From Phenylobacterium sp. (GTDB lineage Bacteria > Pseudomonadota > Alphaproteobacteria > Caulobacterales > Caulobacteraceae), in contig JADBYZ010000004.1 of NCBI GenBank assembly GCA_020402745.1, positions 62,001-126,000 of the forward strand: 64,000 nt of DNA, read 5' to 3'. Numbering within the stretch: position 1 is the first letter of the stretch; each line of letters starts with the position of its first letter. The notes beneath the pieces are model-generated. The model did no database searches, was not told the origin of the DNA, and saw only the letters and a list, made by a program, of their open reading frames with translations. Below are positions 39,134 to 47,569 of this stretch, piece after piece. The translations under genes were made by a program, and so were the position numbers.

Positions 39134-40416
39134 TCGAGCCAGGGCGGCCGGGTCTCGCGGCCCAGCATGTCCTCGTAGGTCGGCCGGGGGCGGACCACCG
39201 CCCAGTCTCGGCCCCTGACGAGAACCTCAGGGACCAGGAGTCGGCTGTTGTACTCGCTGGACATGGAGGCGCCGTAGGCTCCGGCGCTCATGAAGGCCAC
39301 CAGGTCGCCAGCCGCCAGGGGGGGCAGTTCGCGGTCGCGCGTGAAGGTGTCGCCCGTCTCGCATACGGGTCCGACCACATCGGCGACCCGGGTGGGCCCC
39401 GGTCTGGGCCGCACAGGGCGGATGTCGTGGTAGGCGTCATACATGGCCGGGCGGATCAGGTCGTTCATGGCTGCGTCCAGGACCACGAAACATCGCCCCT
39501 CGGGCCGCTGATGAACGTGCAGCACACGGGCCAGCAGGACGCCGGCGTTGGCGGCGATCACCCGGCCCGGCTCGAAGGCGAGACCGATGTCCAGCCCTGC
39601 CATCACCCGGGCGACCATGGCGGCGTAATCCGCCGGCGTTGGCGGTTCCGGCTGGTGGAAGTAGGGCACGCCCAGGCCGCCGCCGAGGTCCAGGCGATGG
39701 ACGGGCAAGCCACGGGCGCGCAGGCGCTCCACCAGCGCGCGCATCCGCCCGAAGGCCGCCTCCATGGGCGCGAGGTCGCTGATCTGGCTACCGATGTGGC
39801 AGGTCAGGCCGACGGGCCGGAGCCAGGGGTCGGCGGCCGCCTCTGAGTACAGCCGCTCGGCTTCTGAGAAGGAGACGCCGAACTTGTTGTCCGCCCCGCC
39901 GGTGGCGATCTTGGCGTGACCGCCGGCCACGACGTCGGGGTTGACTCGGAAGGCGATCCGGGCCGGCTGGCCCAGCTCGCCGGCCACCCGGGCGACCAGC
40001 CGCATCTCAGGCTCGGACTCGACATTGATCTCGGAGATGCCGGACTGCAGGGCGAAGGCGATTTCGCCCGCCTGCTTCCCCACGCCTGAGAAGACGATCC
40101 GTGAGGCGGGGACGCCAGCCGCCAGGGCCCGACGGATTTCGCCCTCCGAAACGGTGTCGGCGCCGGCGCCCAGCCGCGCCAGGGTGGCCAGGACCGACAG
40201 GTTCGGGTTGGCCTTTACAGCGTAGGCGACCAGGGGCGGTCCCCCGTCCTCGCCCTTCAGGCCGGCTTCGCTGAGGGCCGCCGCCAGGACGTTGAAATGT
40301 CGCTCCAGGGTGGCCGAGGAATAGACGTAGACCGGCGTGCCCACGGCCTCGGCGATCCGCGACAGGGGCGCAGCCTCGCAGTGAAGCTCGCCGTCGCGAA
40401 GCTCGAAATGGTTCAT
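39124..40416 (-). CDS. lysA: Diaminopimelate decarboxylase
   Basis: 430-residue fold-type III PLP enzyme that makes lysine from meso-diaminopimelate. The PLP lysine is Lys68 in VAYAVKANPNLSVL. HRLDLGGGLGVPYF, LAFEPGRVIAANAG, VGPVCETGDTF and GAYGASMSSEYNSRL are the expected LysA blocks. The ATG overlaps the lptM stop (ATGA). The order argH-lptM-lysA is a common alphaproteobacterial arrangement. Confidence 0.96.
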   Translation of the reverse strand: MNHFELRDGELHCEAAPLSRIAEAVGTPVYVYSSATLERHFNVLAAALSEAGLKGEDGGPPLVAYAVKANPNLSVLATLARLGAGADTVSEGEIRRALAAGVPASRIVFSGVGKQAGEIAFALQSGISEINVESEPEMRLVARVAGELGQPARIAFRVNPDVVAGGHAKIATGGADNKFGVSFSEAERLYSEAAADPWLRPVGLTCHIGSQISDLAPMEAAFGRMRALVERLRARGLPVHRLDLGGGLGVPYFHQPEPPTPADYAAMVARVMAGLDIGLAFEPGRVIAANAGVLLARVLHVHQRPEGRCFVVLDAAMNDLIRPAMYDAYHDIRPVRPRPGPTRVADVVGPVCETGDTFTRDRELPPLAAGDLVAFMSAGAYGASMSSEYNSRLLVPEVLVRGRDWAVVRPRPTYEDMLGRETRPPWLDQA

Positions 40417-40652
40417 TGCGGCGGGGTTTCCGCAGCCTTGGCCGGAGGCGCAGCCAGGGGCGGCAGGGGCTCGGCGTTGCGGTCGCGGGGATCGGCGGTG
40501 CGCAGGGTGCGGCCGGGCTCTAATCCGGCGTCGATGTCGCGCACCTCGCCGGGCCGGGCTTCGGGTCGCTCCAGCCGACCCTGCTTGCCGCAGGCGGAAA
40601 TGGCGGGCAGGGCCAGGATCAGGCCGGTGAGGAGAAGGGGTCGTAATTTCAT
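40413..40652 (-). CDS. lptM: LptM-like small lipoprotein
   Basis: 79 residues. A lipoprotein signal ([20 protein letters not shown]) ends in lipobox ISAC with Cys21, followed by GKQGRLERP, the typical short Gly/Lys motif of YifL/LptM proteins. LptM aids assembly of the LPS translocon LptD in E. coli. The remaining tail is proline-rich. ATGA overlaps with argH upstream and lysA downstream show that all three are co-translated. Confidence 0.85.
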   Translation of the reverse strand: MKLRPLLLTGLILALPAISACGKQGRLERPEARPGEVRDIDAGLEPGRTLRTADPRDRNAEPLPPLAAPPAKAAETPPQ

Positions 40653-42073
40653 GACAGGCGCTCCCGCCAGAGGGCGGCCTGCTGGCGCACCTGGTCGGGC
40701 GCCGTGCCGCCGAAACTGCGCCGGCTGCCGGCGGAGGCGGCGGGCGTCAGGACGTCGAAGACCGCCGGGGTGATCCCCTGGCACAGGGCCTGGAGCTCGG
40801 CGAGGGGCAGGCCGGGCAGGTCGACCCCCAGGGCCTCGGCCCGCTTCACGGCGGCGCCGGTCACGTGGTGGGCGTCCCGGAAGGGCATGTCCAGGGTCCG
40901 CACCAGCCAGTCGGCCAGGTCCGTGGCGGTGGAGAAGCCGGCGCCCGCCGCCGCCGCCATCCGTTCGACCGAAGGCTCGAGGTCGAGGATCATGCCGGTC
41001 ATGGCCGCGAGGGACAGCTCCAGGGCGTCGAAGGCCTCGAAGGTCGGGACCTTGTCCTCCTGCATGTCCTTGGAATAGGCGAGCGGCAGCCCCTTCATCA
41101 CCAGGGTCAGCTGGGTGAAGGACCCCATGAGCCGGCCGACCTTGGCGCGCACCAGCTCGGCGGCGTCGGGATTGCGCTTCTGCGGCATGATGGAGGAGCC
41201 GGTGGAGAAGGCGTCGGACAGGCGCACGAAGCCGAACTGCGGCGTGGTCCAGATGACCAACTCCTCGGCCAAGCGCGACAGATGCACGCCGCACAGGGTA
41301 GCGGCGGCGAGGGCCTCGAGGGCGAAGTCCCGGTCGGACACGCTGTCCAGCGAGTTGGCCGTCGGCCGGTCAAAGCCTAGGGCGCGGGCGGTGGCGTCCC
41401 GGTCGATGGGGAAGGGCGACCCGGCCAGTGCGGCGGCGCCCAGGGGGCACTCGTTCATCCGGCGGCGGGCGTCGGCGAAGCGTCCGGCGTCGCGGCCGAA
41501 CATCTCCACATAGGCCATCAGGTGGTGGCCGAAGGTCACGGGCTGGGCGGGCTGCAGGTGGGTGAAGCCCGGCATGAGGGTGTCGGCGTGCTGCTGGGCA
41601 CGGTCCAGCAGGGCGCTCTGCAGCCGCGTCAGCTGGGCGACCGTCCGGTCGCAGGCGTCGCGGACCCAGAGCCGGAAGTCCACGGCGACCTGGTCATTGC
41701 GACTCCGCGCCGTGTGCAGGCGTCCCGCCGCCGGACCGATGAGCTCGCGCAGCCGGGCCTCCACATTCATGTGGATGTCCTCGAACTCCTCCCGGAAGGG
41801 GAAGGTCCCGGCGCGGATCTCGGCGGCGATGGCGTCGAGGCCGGACTGGATGGCCGCCTCGTCCTCACTTGTAATCACGCCCTGCATGCGCAACATCGCG
41901 GCGTGGGCGCGGGAGCCGGCCAGGTCCTGGTCGGCGAGCCGCCTGTCGAACCCGATGGAGACGTTGATCGCCTGCATCAGGTCCGCCGGGCGGGTCGCGA
42001 ATCGGCCGCCCCACATGGCCTGGCCTCCCGGCGAGGCAGTGTTCGGATCGTCTGGGGAGTCTTCGGTCATCAT
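40649..42073 (-). CDS. argH: Argininosuccinate lyase
   Basis: 474 residues; cleaves argininosuccinate to arginine and fumarate. The family signature [12 protein letters not shown] is present, along with [17 protein letters not shown] and [20 protein letters not shown] codons at 42073 and 42070 are both plausible. The former overlaps the divergent start of the TlpA gene in the palindrome CATG. It heads the argH-lptM-lysA operon. Length is normal. Confidence 0.97.
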   Translation of the reverse strand: MMTEDSPDDPNTASPGGQAMWGGRFATRPADLMQAINVSIGFDRRLADQDLAGSRAHAAMLRMQGVITSEDEAAIQSGLDAIAAEIRAGTFPFREEFEDIHMNVEARLRELIGPAAGRLHTARSRNDQVAVDFRLWVRDACDRTVAQLTRLQSALLDRAQQHADTLMPGFTHLQPAQPVTFGHHLMAYVEMFGRDAGRFADARRRMNECPLGAAALAGSPFPIDRDATARALGFDRPTANSLDSVSDRDFALEALAAATLCGVHLSRLAEELVIWTTPQFGFVRLSDAFSTGSSIMPQKRNPDAAELVRAKVGRLMGSFTQLTLVMKGLPLAYSKDMQEDKVPTFEAFDALELSLAAMTGMILDLEPSVERMAAAAGAGFSTATDLADWLVRTLDMPFRDAHHVTGAAVKRAEALGVDLPGLPLAELQALCQGITPAVFDVLTPAASAGSRRSFGGTAPDQVRQQAALWRERLS

Positions 42074-42692
42074 GAGCCAGGAAAAGGAATCGGGGCCTCC
42101 CAGGCTGGGCGTCCTGCGGCTCGCACTCTGGGGCGCCGCCCTGGTCGGCGTCGCCGGGTTTCTCTACATCATCGCCCAGTCTTCCATAACCCCCCGGGCG
42201 AAGGGAGGGCTGACCGACCTGACCCGGGGCGAGATGTCCCGCCTCATCCTACCGGCCGAGGCGGCGCCCGCACCGGTCACCAGCTTCCTCGACGCCGAGG
42301 GCAAGCCCGTCCGGATCGCCGATTTCCGCGGCAAGGTGGTGGTGGTGAACCTCTGGGCCACCTGGTGCGCGCCCTGCATCCTGGAGATGCCGACCCTCGC
42401 AAAGCTCGCCGCCTCGGGGAAGGACCGTGACATCGTCGTCCTGGCGGTGTCCATCGACCGCGACAAGGACGCCGACAAGGCCCGCGCCTTCATCGGCAAG
42501 AACGCGCCCCTGGAATTCTACCGTGATCCCAAGTCCAGCCTCCCCTTCGCCCTCAAGCCGCCGACGGCGGCCATGCCCACGACCCTGATCTATGGACGCG
42601 ACGGGGTGGAGCGGGGCCGCATGCTGGGCGAGGCGGACTGGGGCGGAAAGGATGCCGCCGCGGTGATCGACCGCCTGCTCGACGAGAAATAA
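42072..42692 (+). CDS. TlpA-family membrane-anchored thiol-disulfide oxidoreductase
   Basis: 206 residues. A single N-terminal anchor ([20 protein letters not shown]) exports a thioredoxin fold. The active site is Cys99-Ala-Pro-Cys102 in [16 protein letters not shown], followed by [15 protein letters not shown] and the cis-Pro region [13 protein letters not shown]. It is probably a periplasmic reductant for cytochrome c or envelope protein cysteines. It starts face to face with argH with essentially no gap. GGGGAG lies about 12 bases upstream of the ATG. Confidence 0.9.
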   Translation: MSQEKESGPPRLGVLRLALWGAALVGVAGFLYIIAQSSITPRAKGGLTDLTRGEMSRLILPAEAAPAPVTSFLDAEGKPVRIADFRGKVVVVNLWATWCAPCILEMPTLAKLAASGKDRDIVVLAVSIDRDKDADKARAFIGKNAPLEFYRDPKSSLPFALKPPTAAMPTTLIYGRDGVERGRMLGEADWGGKDAAAVIDRLLDEK

Positions 42693-42731
42693 CAAGACGT
42701 GGCCGTACCGGCGGCCCAGGGAGGATTCCAG

Positions 42732-44264
42732 ATGACTTCTCAGGATGACCGCACGCCTGTGCTCATCGGGGTGGGACAGGCCGCCGAGCGCCCGACCGAT
42801 GCCGACTACCGGGCCCTGTCGCCGGCGGACCTGGCCGGCGAGGCGGCCCGCGCCGCCCTGGCCGACGCCCACGCCTCGGGGGACCTGGCCGGCGCCCTCG
42901 ACGTCATCGTCGCCATCCGCCAGTTCGAGATCTCCTCGCCGGGCGCCAAGCCGCCCTTCGGCGTCTCCAACAACTTCCCTCGCTCGGTGGCGAGGCGCAT
43001 CGGCGCCGACCCGGCCCGGGCCATCCTCGAGATCACCGGCGGCCAAGGCCCCCAGCGCCTGGTGGGCGAGTTCTGCGAGGCCATCGTCAAGGGCGAGGCC
43101 GAGGCGGTGTTGCTGGTGGGCTCCGAGGCCATGTCTACGGTCCTGACCCTCAATGCGAAGGGCCAGACCCCCGACTGGTCCGAGACCGTCGAGGGTTCGA
43201 TGGAGGACCGCGGCTATGGCCTGGAGGGCATGTTCACGCCCTCGATCCTGAAGCACCGGATCACCGGCGCCATTCCCGCCTACGCCCTGTTCGAGAACGC
43301 CCGGCGCGCCCGCCTGGGCCTCGACCGTCCCGCCTACGCCCGGAAGATGGGCGAGCTCTTCGCCCCCTTCACCCGGGTGGCCGCCGCCAATCCCTTCTCC
43401 GCCTCGCCGGTCGAGAAAACCGCCGAGGAGCTGGTCGCCGTCACGGAGAAGAACCGGATCGTCGCCGATCCCTTCACCCGCATGCTGGTGGCGCGGGACC
43501 AGGTGAACCAGGCCGCCGCCGTCATCCTGACCTCGGTGGGCCGGGCCCGCGCCCTGGGCGTGCCCGAGGACCGCTTCGTCTATCTGCACGGCCAGGGCGA
43601 CGCCAATGAGCTGACCATCATGGAGCGGCCCGACCTATCGGCCAGCCCCTCCGCCATCGCCGCCGGCCGCAAGGCCCTTGAGCTGGCGGGCAAGTCCGTC
43701 GACGACATGGCGGTCTTCGACTTCTACTCCTGCTTCCCCATCGCCGTGTTCAACATGATCGACGGCCTGGGCATCGCCGCAGACGATCCCCGCGGCCTGA
43801 CCCTGACCGGCGGCCTGCCCTACTTCGGCGGGGCGGGGAACAACTACTCCATGCACGCCATCGCCGAGATCGTCCCGGCCCTTCGCGCGCGGCCGGGGGC
43901 CTTCGGTTTCATCGGCGCCAACGGCGGCATGCTCTCCAAGTACTCCGCCGGGGTCTATTCCACGACGCCCGCCGACTGGAGCCGGCCTGAGGCCCGCCGG
44001 GCGAAGATCCCCTACGATCCGGTCCCCGGCCTGGAGGTCGACACGGCGACGGGCGAGGCGACGGTGGAGACCTACACCACCACCACGACCCGCTCGGGGC
44101 CCGCCATCGTGGTCATCGCCCGCCTGCCGGACGGACGCCGCGCCGCCGCCAACCAGGCCTCGGAGGCCGCCTTCGCCGAGCTCGCCGCGCGCGAGCCCAT
44201 CGGCCGCCGGGTCCGCCTGGAGACCGACGCCGAGGGCTTCAACCGCTTCACCTTCATCGACTGA
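42732..44264 (+). CDS. Thiolase-superfamily protein (acetyl-CoA acetyltransferase-like)
   Basis: 510 residues, longer than ordinary thiolases (about 390), with an added C-terminal domain (TATGEATVETYTTTTTR, then IVVIARLPDGRRAAANQAS) typical of the SCP2-type thiolase-like group. QGPQRLVGEFCEAIVKGEAE and VLLVGSEAM match the thiolase core, but the nucleophilic Cys position reads GGQGPQR with no Cys. DFYSCFPIAVFNM and TGGLPYFGGAGNNYSMHAI are the C-terminal core segments. GGAGG lies 8 bases before ATG 42732. It may bind or cleave 3-oxoacyl-CoA; true thiolase activity is uncertain. Confidence 0.83.
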   Translation: MTSQDDRTPVLIGVGQAAERPTDADYRALSPADLAGEAARAALADAHASGDLAGALDVIVAIRQFEISSPGAKPPFGVSNNFPRSVARRIGADPARAILEITGGQGPQRLVGEFCEAIVKGEAEAVLLVGSEAMSTVLTLNAKGQTPDWSETVEGSMEDRGYGLEGMFTPSILKHRITGAIPAYALFENARRARLGLDRPAYARKMGELFAPFTRVAAANPFSASPVEKTAEELVAVTEKNRIVADPFTRMLVARDQVNQAAAVILTSVGRARALGVPEDRFVYLHGQGDANELTIMERPDLSASPSAIAAGRKALELAGKSVDDMAVFDFYSCFPIAVFNMIDGLGIAADDPRGLTLTGGLPYFGGAGNNYSMHAIAEIVPALRARPGAFGFIGANGGMLSKYSAGVYSTTPADWSRPEARRAKIPYDPVPGLEVDTATGEATVETYTTTTTRSGPAIVVIARLPDGRRAAANQASEAAFAELAAREPIGRRVRLETDAEGFNRFTFID

Positions 44265-45570
44265 GGGCGTCCAGCTCGGACAGCCGCGCCTGGCTCCAAG
44301 GGCTTTCCGGCCGCTCGGCCAGGCGCTCCCGGACCAGGACCCGCGCAAAGCCGGTTTCGCCGCTTCGCAGGGCCGCGACCAGCAGGGTCCTCTGCCAGGC
44401 GTCGCGCTGGGCGTGGCTGCCGCCGAACACGGACATCTGCCGCCGCACCGGCGCCAGGAAGGCGACGCAGGCCGGAAAGTCGCCCTCGGCGAAGGCCAGG
44501 ACGCCCTGCGCCGCCGCCAGCCCCGCCGCGCGCAGGGCCTGGGCGTTGGTCGCCGCCGGATCCGGGTTGGCCGCCGCCTCCGCCATGCGGTCCACCAGGG
44601 CCCGTGCCCGGTCGAGGCGCCCGGCGCCGCAGTGGGCCAGCACGGCGTGCAGGTCGTTGAAGGCGTACCAGGCGCCCTCGTCCCTCAGGGCCCACTCGTC
44701 GGAAAGCCGGTCCCAGCGCCCGCCCGCCTCCACCCCGTCCAGCTTGAGGCGCCAGAGCAGGCCGGCCGAATCGATCAGGGTCATGGCCAGGGGATCGGGG
44801 CCGCCGTCCCAGACGGCTGCGTCGTGCAGGGCCAGGGCCCGGTCCGGCCCGTCGGCCTCAAGGGCGAAGAGAGCCGCATGCCAGGACGTATGGACCTTGA
44901 GGAAGTGGTCATGCCCCCAATGCGCCCGGCGCGCCTCCAAGAGGTCGAGCCCCGCCTGCGACTGGCCCTGCATCTCCAGGGTGTGGACAAGGGCGTGCTG
45001 GGCCCAGACATCCCGGGGCGCGCCGTCCAGCGCCCGCCGGGCGGCGGCCTCGGCGGCGGGATAGTCGCCCAGCTCCTCCAGCCCAAAGGCCTGCATGCCC
45101 GACAGGTAGGGATAGGCCGGATCGGCGGGGTCCCAGGCCTGCAGGGCCTCGGTCGGCCGGCTGCGCAGGCGCTCGGCGTCGCCCATGAAGAAGTCCAGCT
45201 GGTGGGCGGCGTTCAGGGCGATGGGGTCCGTCGGCCAGGCCTCCAGCAGGCTGTCCAGGCGCCGGCTCGCCCCGGCCCAGTCGCCGGCCGCCCAGGCGCG
45301 GATCGCCCCCAGGTGGGCGGCCTCGCGGGCGTCAGCGGGCGCGATCTCGCCCATCCGCTTCACCCCGGCTGCGCCGGGTCCCCGCTCGGAGGACATCAGG
45401 CCCAGATAGGCGCCCAGCATCCGCGCCAGGGCGCAGTCCGGGTCGGCCGCGGCGGCCTTGAGGAAGCCCATGGCCTCGGGCTGCATGGCGTAGAGGGCGG
45501 CGACCGCCTCGCCCAGGGCCTCGACGGCCTTCGGGTCGCCCCGCGTCTCCAGTCCGAACCGGTCCTTCAT
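44254..45570 (-). CDS. TTC38-type tetratricopeptide repeat protein
   Basis: 438 residues, close to the length of the TTC38 family shared by bacteria and animals. Recognisable are AAHQLDFFMGDAERLR, WAQHALVHTLEMQGQSQAGL and AFNDLHAVLAHCGAGRL, with GGSHAQRDAWQRTLLVAALR near the end. The repeated helical hairpins suggest a protein-interaction or unknown enzymatic role. No signal peptide is seen, so it is likely cytosolic. It overlaps the thiolase-like gene by 11 bases tail to tail and diverges from a small gene at 45658. Confidence 0.8.
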   Translation of the reverse strand: MKDRFGLETRGDPKAVEALGEAVAALYAMQPEAMGFLKAAAADPDCALARMLGAYLGLMSSERGPGAAGVKRMGEIAPADAREAAHLGAIRAWAAGDWAGASRRLDSLLEAWPTDPIALNAAHQLDFFMGDAERLRSRPTEALQAWDPADPAYPYLSGMQAFGLEELGDYPAAEAAARRALDGAPRDVWAQHALVHTLEMQGQSQAGLDLLEARRAHWGHDHFLKVHTSWHAALFALEADGPDRALALHDAAVWDGGPDPLAMTLIDSAGLLWRLKLDGVEAGGRWDRLSDEWALRDEGAWYAFNDLHAVLAHCGAGRLDRARALVDRMAEAAANPDPAATNAQALRAAGLAAAQGVLAFAEGDFPACVAFLAPVRRQMSVFGGSHAQRDAWQRTLLVAALRSGETGFARVLVRERLAERPESPWSQARLSELDALSR

Positions 45571-45657
45571 ACCCGCGGGTCCCTCCAGAACCGGTTGATC
45601 TTGCCATGCGCCCGGCCCCGGTCCAGAGGAGATCGGCGCCCCGCATCGAGGTTCCCC

Positions 45658-45870
45658 ATGTCCGAAGGCCCCGCCTTCTCCGAACAGACCCGCGCCACGG
45701 CCGAGGCCCTCATCGCCCAGTACGGTGAAGACGCCGAGGTGATCGCCACCCTGCGCGCGGCCGAGTTCGCTGCCCTGGGCGACCGCAAGGGCCTGGCCGA
45801 CTGGGATGACATCATCGCCTGCATCGCCGTTCTGCAGGCCGGGGGGACGGGCGGCGCAACCCTCAACTGA
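45658..45870 (+). CDS. Small conserved-looking protein, unknown function
   Basis: 70 residues: MSEGPAFSEQTRATAEALIA, then QYGEDAEVIATLRAAEFAAL and DWDDIIACIAVLQAG. The pattern predicts two or three amphipathic helices and no membrane segment. The gene lies alone between two minus-strand genes. Coding bias fits the genome. No domain was recognised. Confidence 0.62.
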   Translation: MSEGPAFSEQTRATAEALIAQYGEDAEVIATLRAAEFAALGDRKGLADWDDIIACIAVLQAGGTGGATLN

Positions 45871-45888
45871 GGACCTCGCCGGGCCGCG

Positions 45889-47391
45889 TCAGTTCCCGTA
45901 GCGGAAGACCGGATCGTCCAAATCGATCTTCGGCAGTTCGTCCTTCTCGCGCCAATAGTCCTGGGTGTGCCGCCACTCGGGCTTGTCGCCGGCCTTGGGC
46001 AGAAGGTGGCCGCCACGCTGGAGATAGCCCGGGTTGAAGTCCTCGGGGTCCATCCAGGGGCCCAGGGTCATGTCCTTGTCCTCGGGGCGGAGCTCGGGAG
46101 TCACCCGCTTCACGCCCTTTATCTTCATGTGGTTCAGCAGACGGCAGACGAAGTCGCCGAGCAGGTCCACCCGCAGGGTCCAGCTGGCGCGGAAATAGCC
46201 GAACACCCAGACCAGGTTCGGCACGCCGGTGAACATCATGCCGCGGTAGGTCACCGTCTGGGACATGTCGAGCGGTTTGCCGTCGATGGTCATCTCGATG
46301 TCGCCCAGGACGCTCAGGTGGAAGCCGGTGGCGGTGATGACCACGTCCGCCTCGATCACCTTACCGGACTTCAGCTTCACGCCTTCCGGCACGAAGCGGT
46401 CGATCTCGTCGGTCACCACGCTGGCGTGGCCGTCGATCACCGCCTTGAAGAGGTCGCCCTCCGGCACGAAGGCGATCCGCTGGCTCCAGGGGCGGTACTT
46501 GGGCGTGAAGTGTTCCTGCACCGCCTCATCGCCGAGGAAGGCGCGGACGCCCGACAGGAGCTCGTTCCGGACCACCTCGGGTTCCTCAAAGGAGCGCCGG
46601 GTGAACTCGCCGCCGTCGAACAGGATCTTCCGGCGGACGATCTCGTGGATCCAGGTCTCGTCGATCTCCAGCTGGCGCAGGATGTCGGCCAGCTCGTTGG
46701 CGTTCCGTCCCGGGATGAAATAGGTCGGTGAGCGCTGCAGCATGGTGACATGGGCGCATTTGCCGGCGATGGCGGGCACCAGGGTGGCCGCCGTGGCGCC
46801 GGAGCCGATGAGCAGGACCTTCTTGCCCGTCAGGTCGAGGTCCTTGGGCCAGTTCTGAGGGTGGATGACCTGGCCCTTGTAGTCCTCCAGGCCTTCCCAC
46901 TCAGGGGTGTAGCCGATGTCGTGGCGATAGTAGCCCTGGCACATCCACAGGAAGTTGCAGGTGAAGGTCACCGTCTCGCCGGTGTCGAGGCGCACGGCCT
47001 CCACCGTCCAGGTGTTGTCCAGGCTGGACCAGGCGGTCTTCACGATCTTGTGGCGATAGCGGATATGCCGGGCGATGTCGTTTTCCTCGATCACCTCGCC
47101 CATGTACTTCAGGATCTCCTCGGCCGAGGCGATCGGGGCGTTGACCCAGGGCTTGAAGCGATAGCCGAAGGTGTAGAGGTCGCTGTCCGAGCGGATGCCG
47201 GGATACTTGTGCGTGCTCCAGGTGCCGCCAAAGGTCTCCTGGGTTTCCAGGATGACGTAGCTCGTCCCTGGCGTCTGGGTCTTCAGGTGGTAGGCGCCGC
47301 CAATCCCGGAAATCCCGGCCCCGACGATCAACACGTCGAAGTGCTCGGTCTTGGTCGCCGCCCCGCGGCTCAGGGTTTGCGTCGCACTCAT
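45889..47391 (-). CDS. Flavin-containing monooxygenase, second paralogue
   Basis: 500 residues. FDVLIVGAGISGIGGAYHLK binds FAD and KKVLLIGSGATAATLVPAIA is the second dinucleotide fold; HKYPGIRSDSDLYTFGYRFK is the class B family segment. It is expected to use NADPH and oxygen on ketones or heteroatoms. ATG 47391 has GAGG about 6 bases upstream, so the longer open frame is not needed. The 178-bp leader contains a 30-bp palindrome with a perfect FNR/FixK-type core about 150 bases from the start. Paralogue of the gene at 31597-33084. Confidence 0.91.
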   Translation of the reverse strand: MSATQTLSRGAATKTEHFDVLIVGAGISGIGGAYHLKTQTPGTSYVILETQETFGGTWSTHKYPGIRSDSDLYTFGYRFKPWVNAPIASAEEILKYMGEVIEENDIARHIRYRHKIVKTAWSSLDNTWTVEAVRLDTGETVTFTCNFLWMCQGYYRHDIGYTPEWEGLEDYKGQVIHPQNWPKDLDLTGKKVLLIGSGATAATLVPAIAGKCAHVTMLQRSPTYFIPGRNANELADILRQLEIDETWIHEIVRRKILFDGGEFTRRSFEEPEVVRNELLSGVRAFLGDEAVQEHFTPKYRPWSQRIAFVPEGDLFKAVIDGHASVVTDEIDRFVPEGVKLKSGKVIEADVVITATGFHLSVLGDIEMTIDGKPLDMSQTVTYRGMMFTGVPNLVWVFGYFRASWTLRVDLLGDFVCRLLNHMKIKGVKRVTPELRPEDKDMTLGPWMDPEDFNPGYLQRGGHLLPKAGDKPEWRHTQDYWREKDELPKIDLDDPVFRYGN

Positions 47392-47528
47392 GGTTTTCCT
47401 CGCCTGCCTGCCTGCCTGTACGCGGGTCCTGTGCTGCGGTGGCGCCTCCAGGCCCCGACCCTCATCAGGGGGGACGAAGCAAGGCCAGGACCCGGAGACG
47501 CGCCAGCACTGTGCGAACCATGACGCAC

Positions 47529-47558
47529 CCGGCTCATTGATCAAGATCAATAAGCCGG
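47529..47558 (-). promoter_or_regulatory. 30-bp palindrome containing an FNR/FixK-type site
   Basis: Outer arms CCGGCT and AGCCGG enclose TTGATCAAGATCAA (47537-47550), which fits the consensus TTGAT-N4-ATCAA exactly. It lies about 150 bases upstream of the monooxygenase gene and 12 bases beyond the pheT stop. No T-run follows, so it is a poor terminator. Oxygen-responsive control of the monooxygenase is an inference. Confidence 0.5.
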
Positions 47559-47569
47559 CCTTGCCGGGG

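Noticed and set aside
42068-42074. Overlapping divergent start codons of argH and the TlpA gene in CATG as a regulatory device
   Set aside because: argH has a second ATG three bases downstream that avoids the overlap, and such tight divergence is common in compact genomes.
31597-47391. The two flavin monooxygenases and the acyl-CoA dehydrogenases as one catabolic cluster
   Set aside because: They are separated by 15-40 kb of unrelated housekeeping genes and share no operon or common promoter motif.
47529-47558. Palindrome as the pheT terminator
   Set aside because: The stem is plausible but no T-run follows on the minus strand, while the core matches a regulator site exactly. A terminator role is not excluded, only less favoured.
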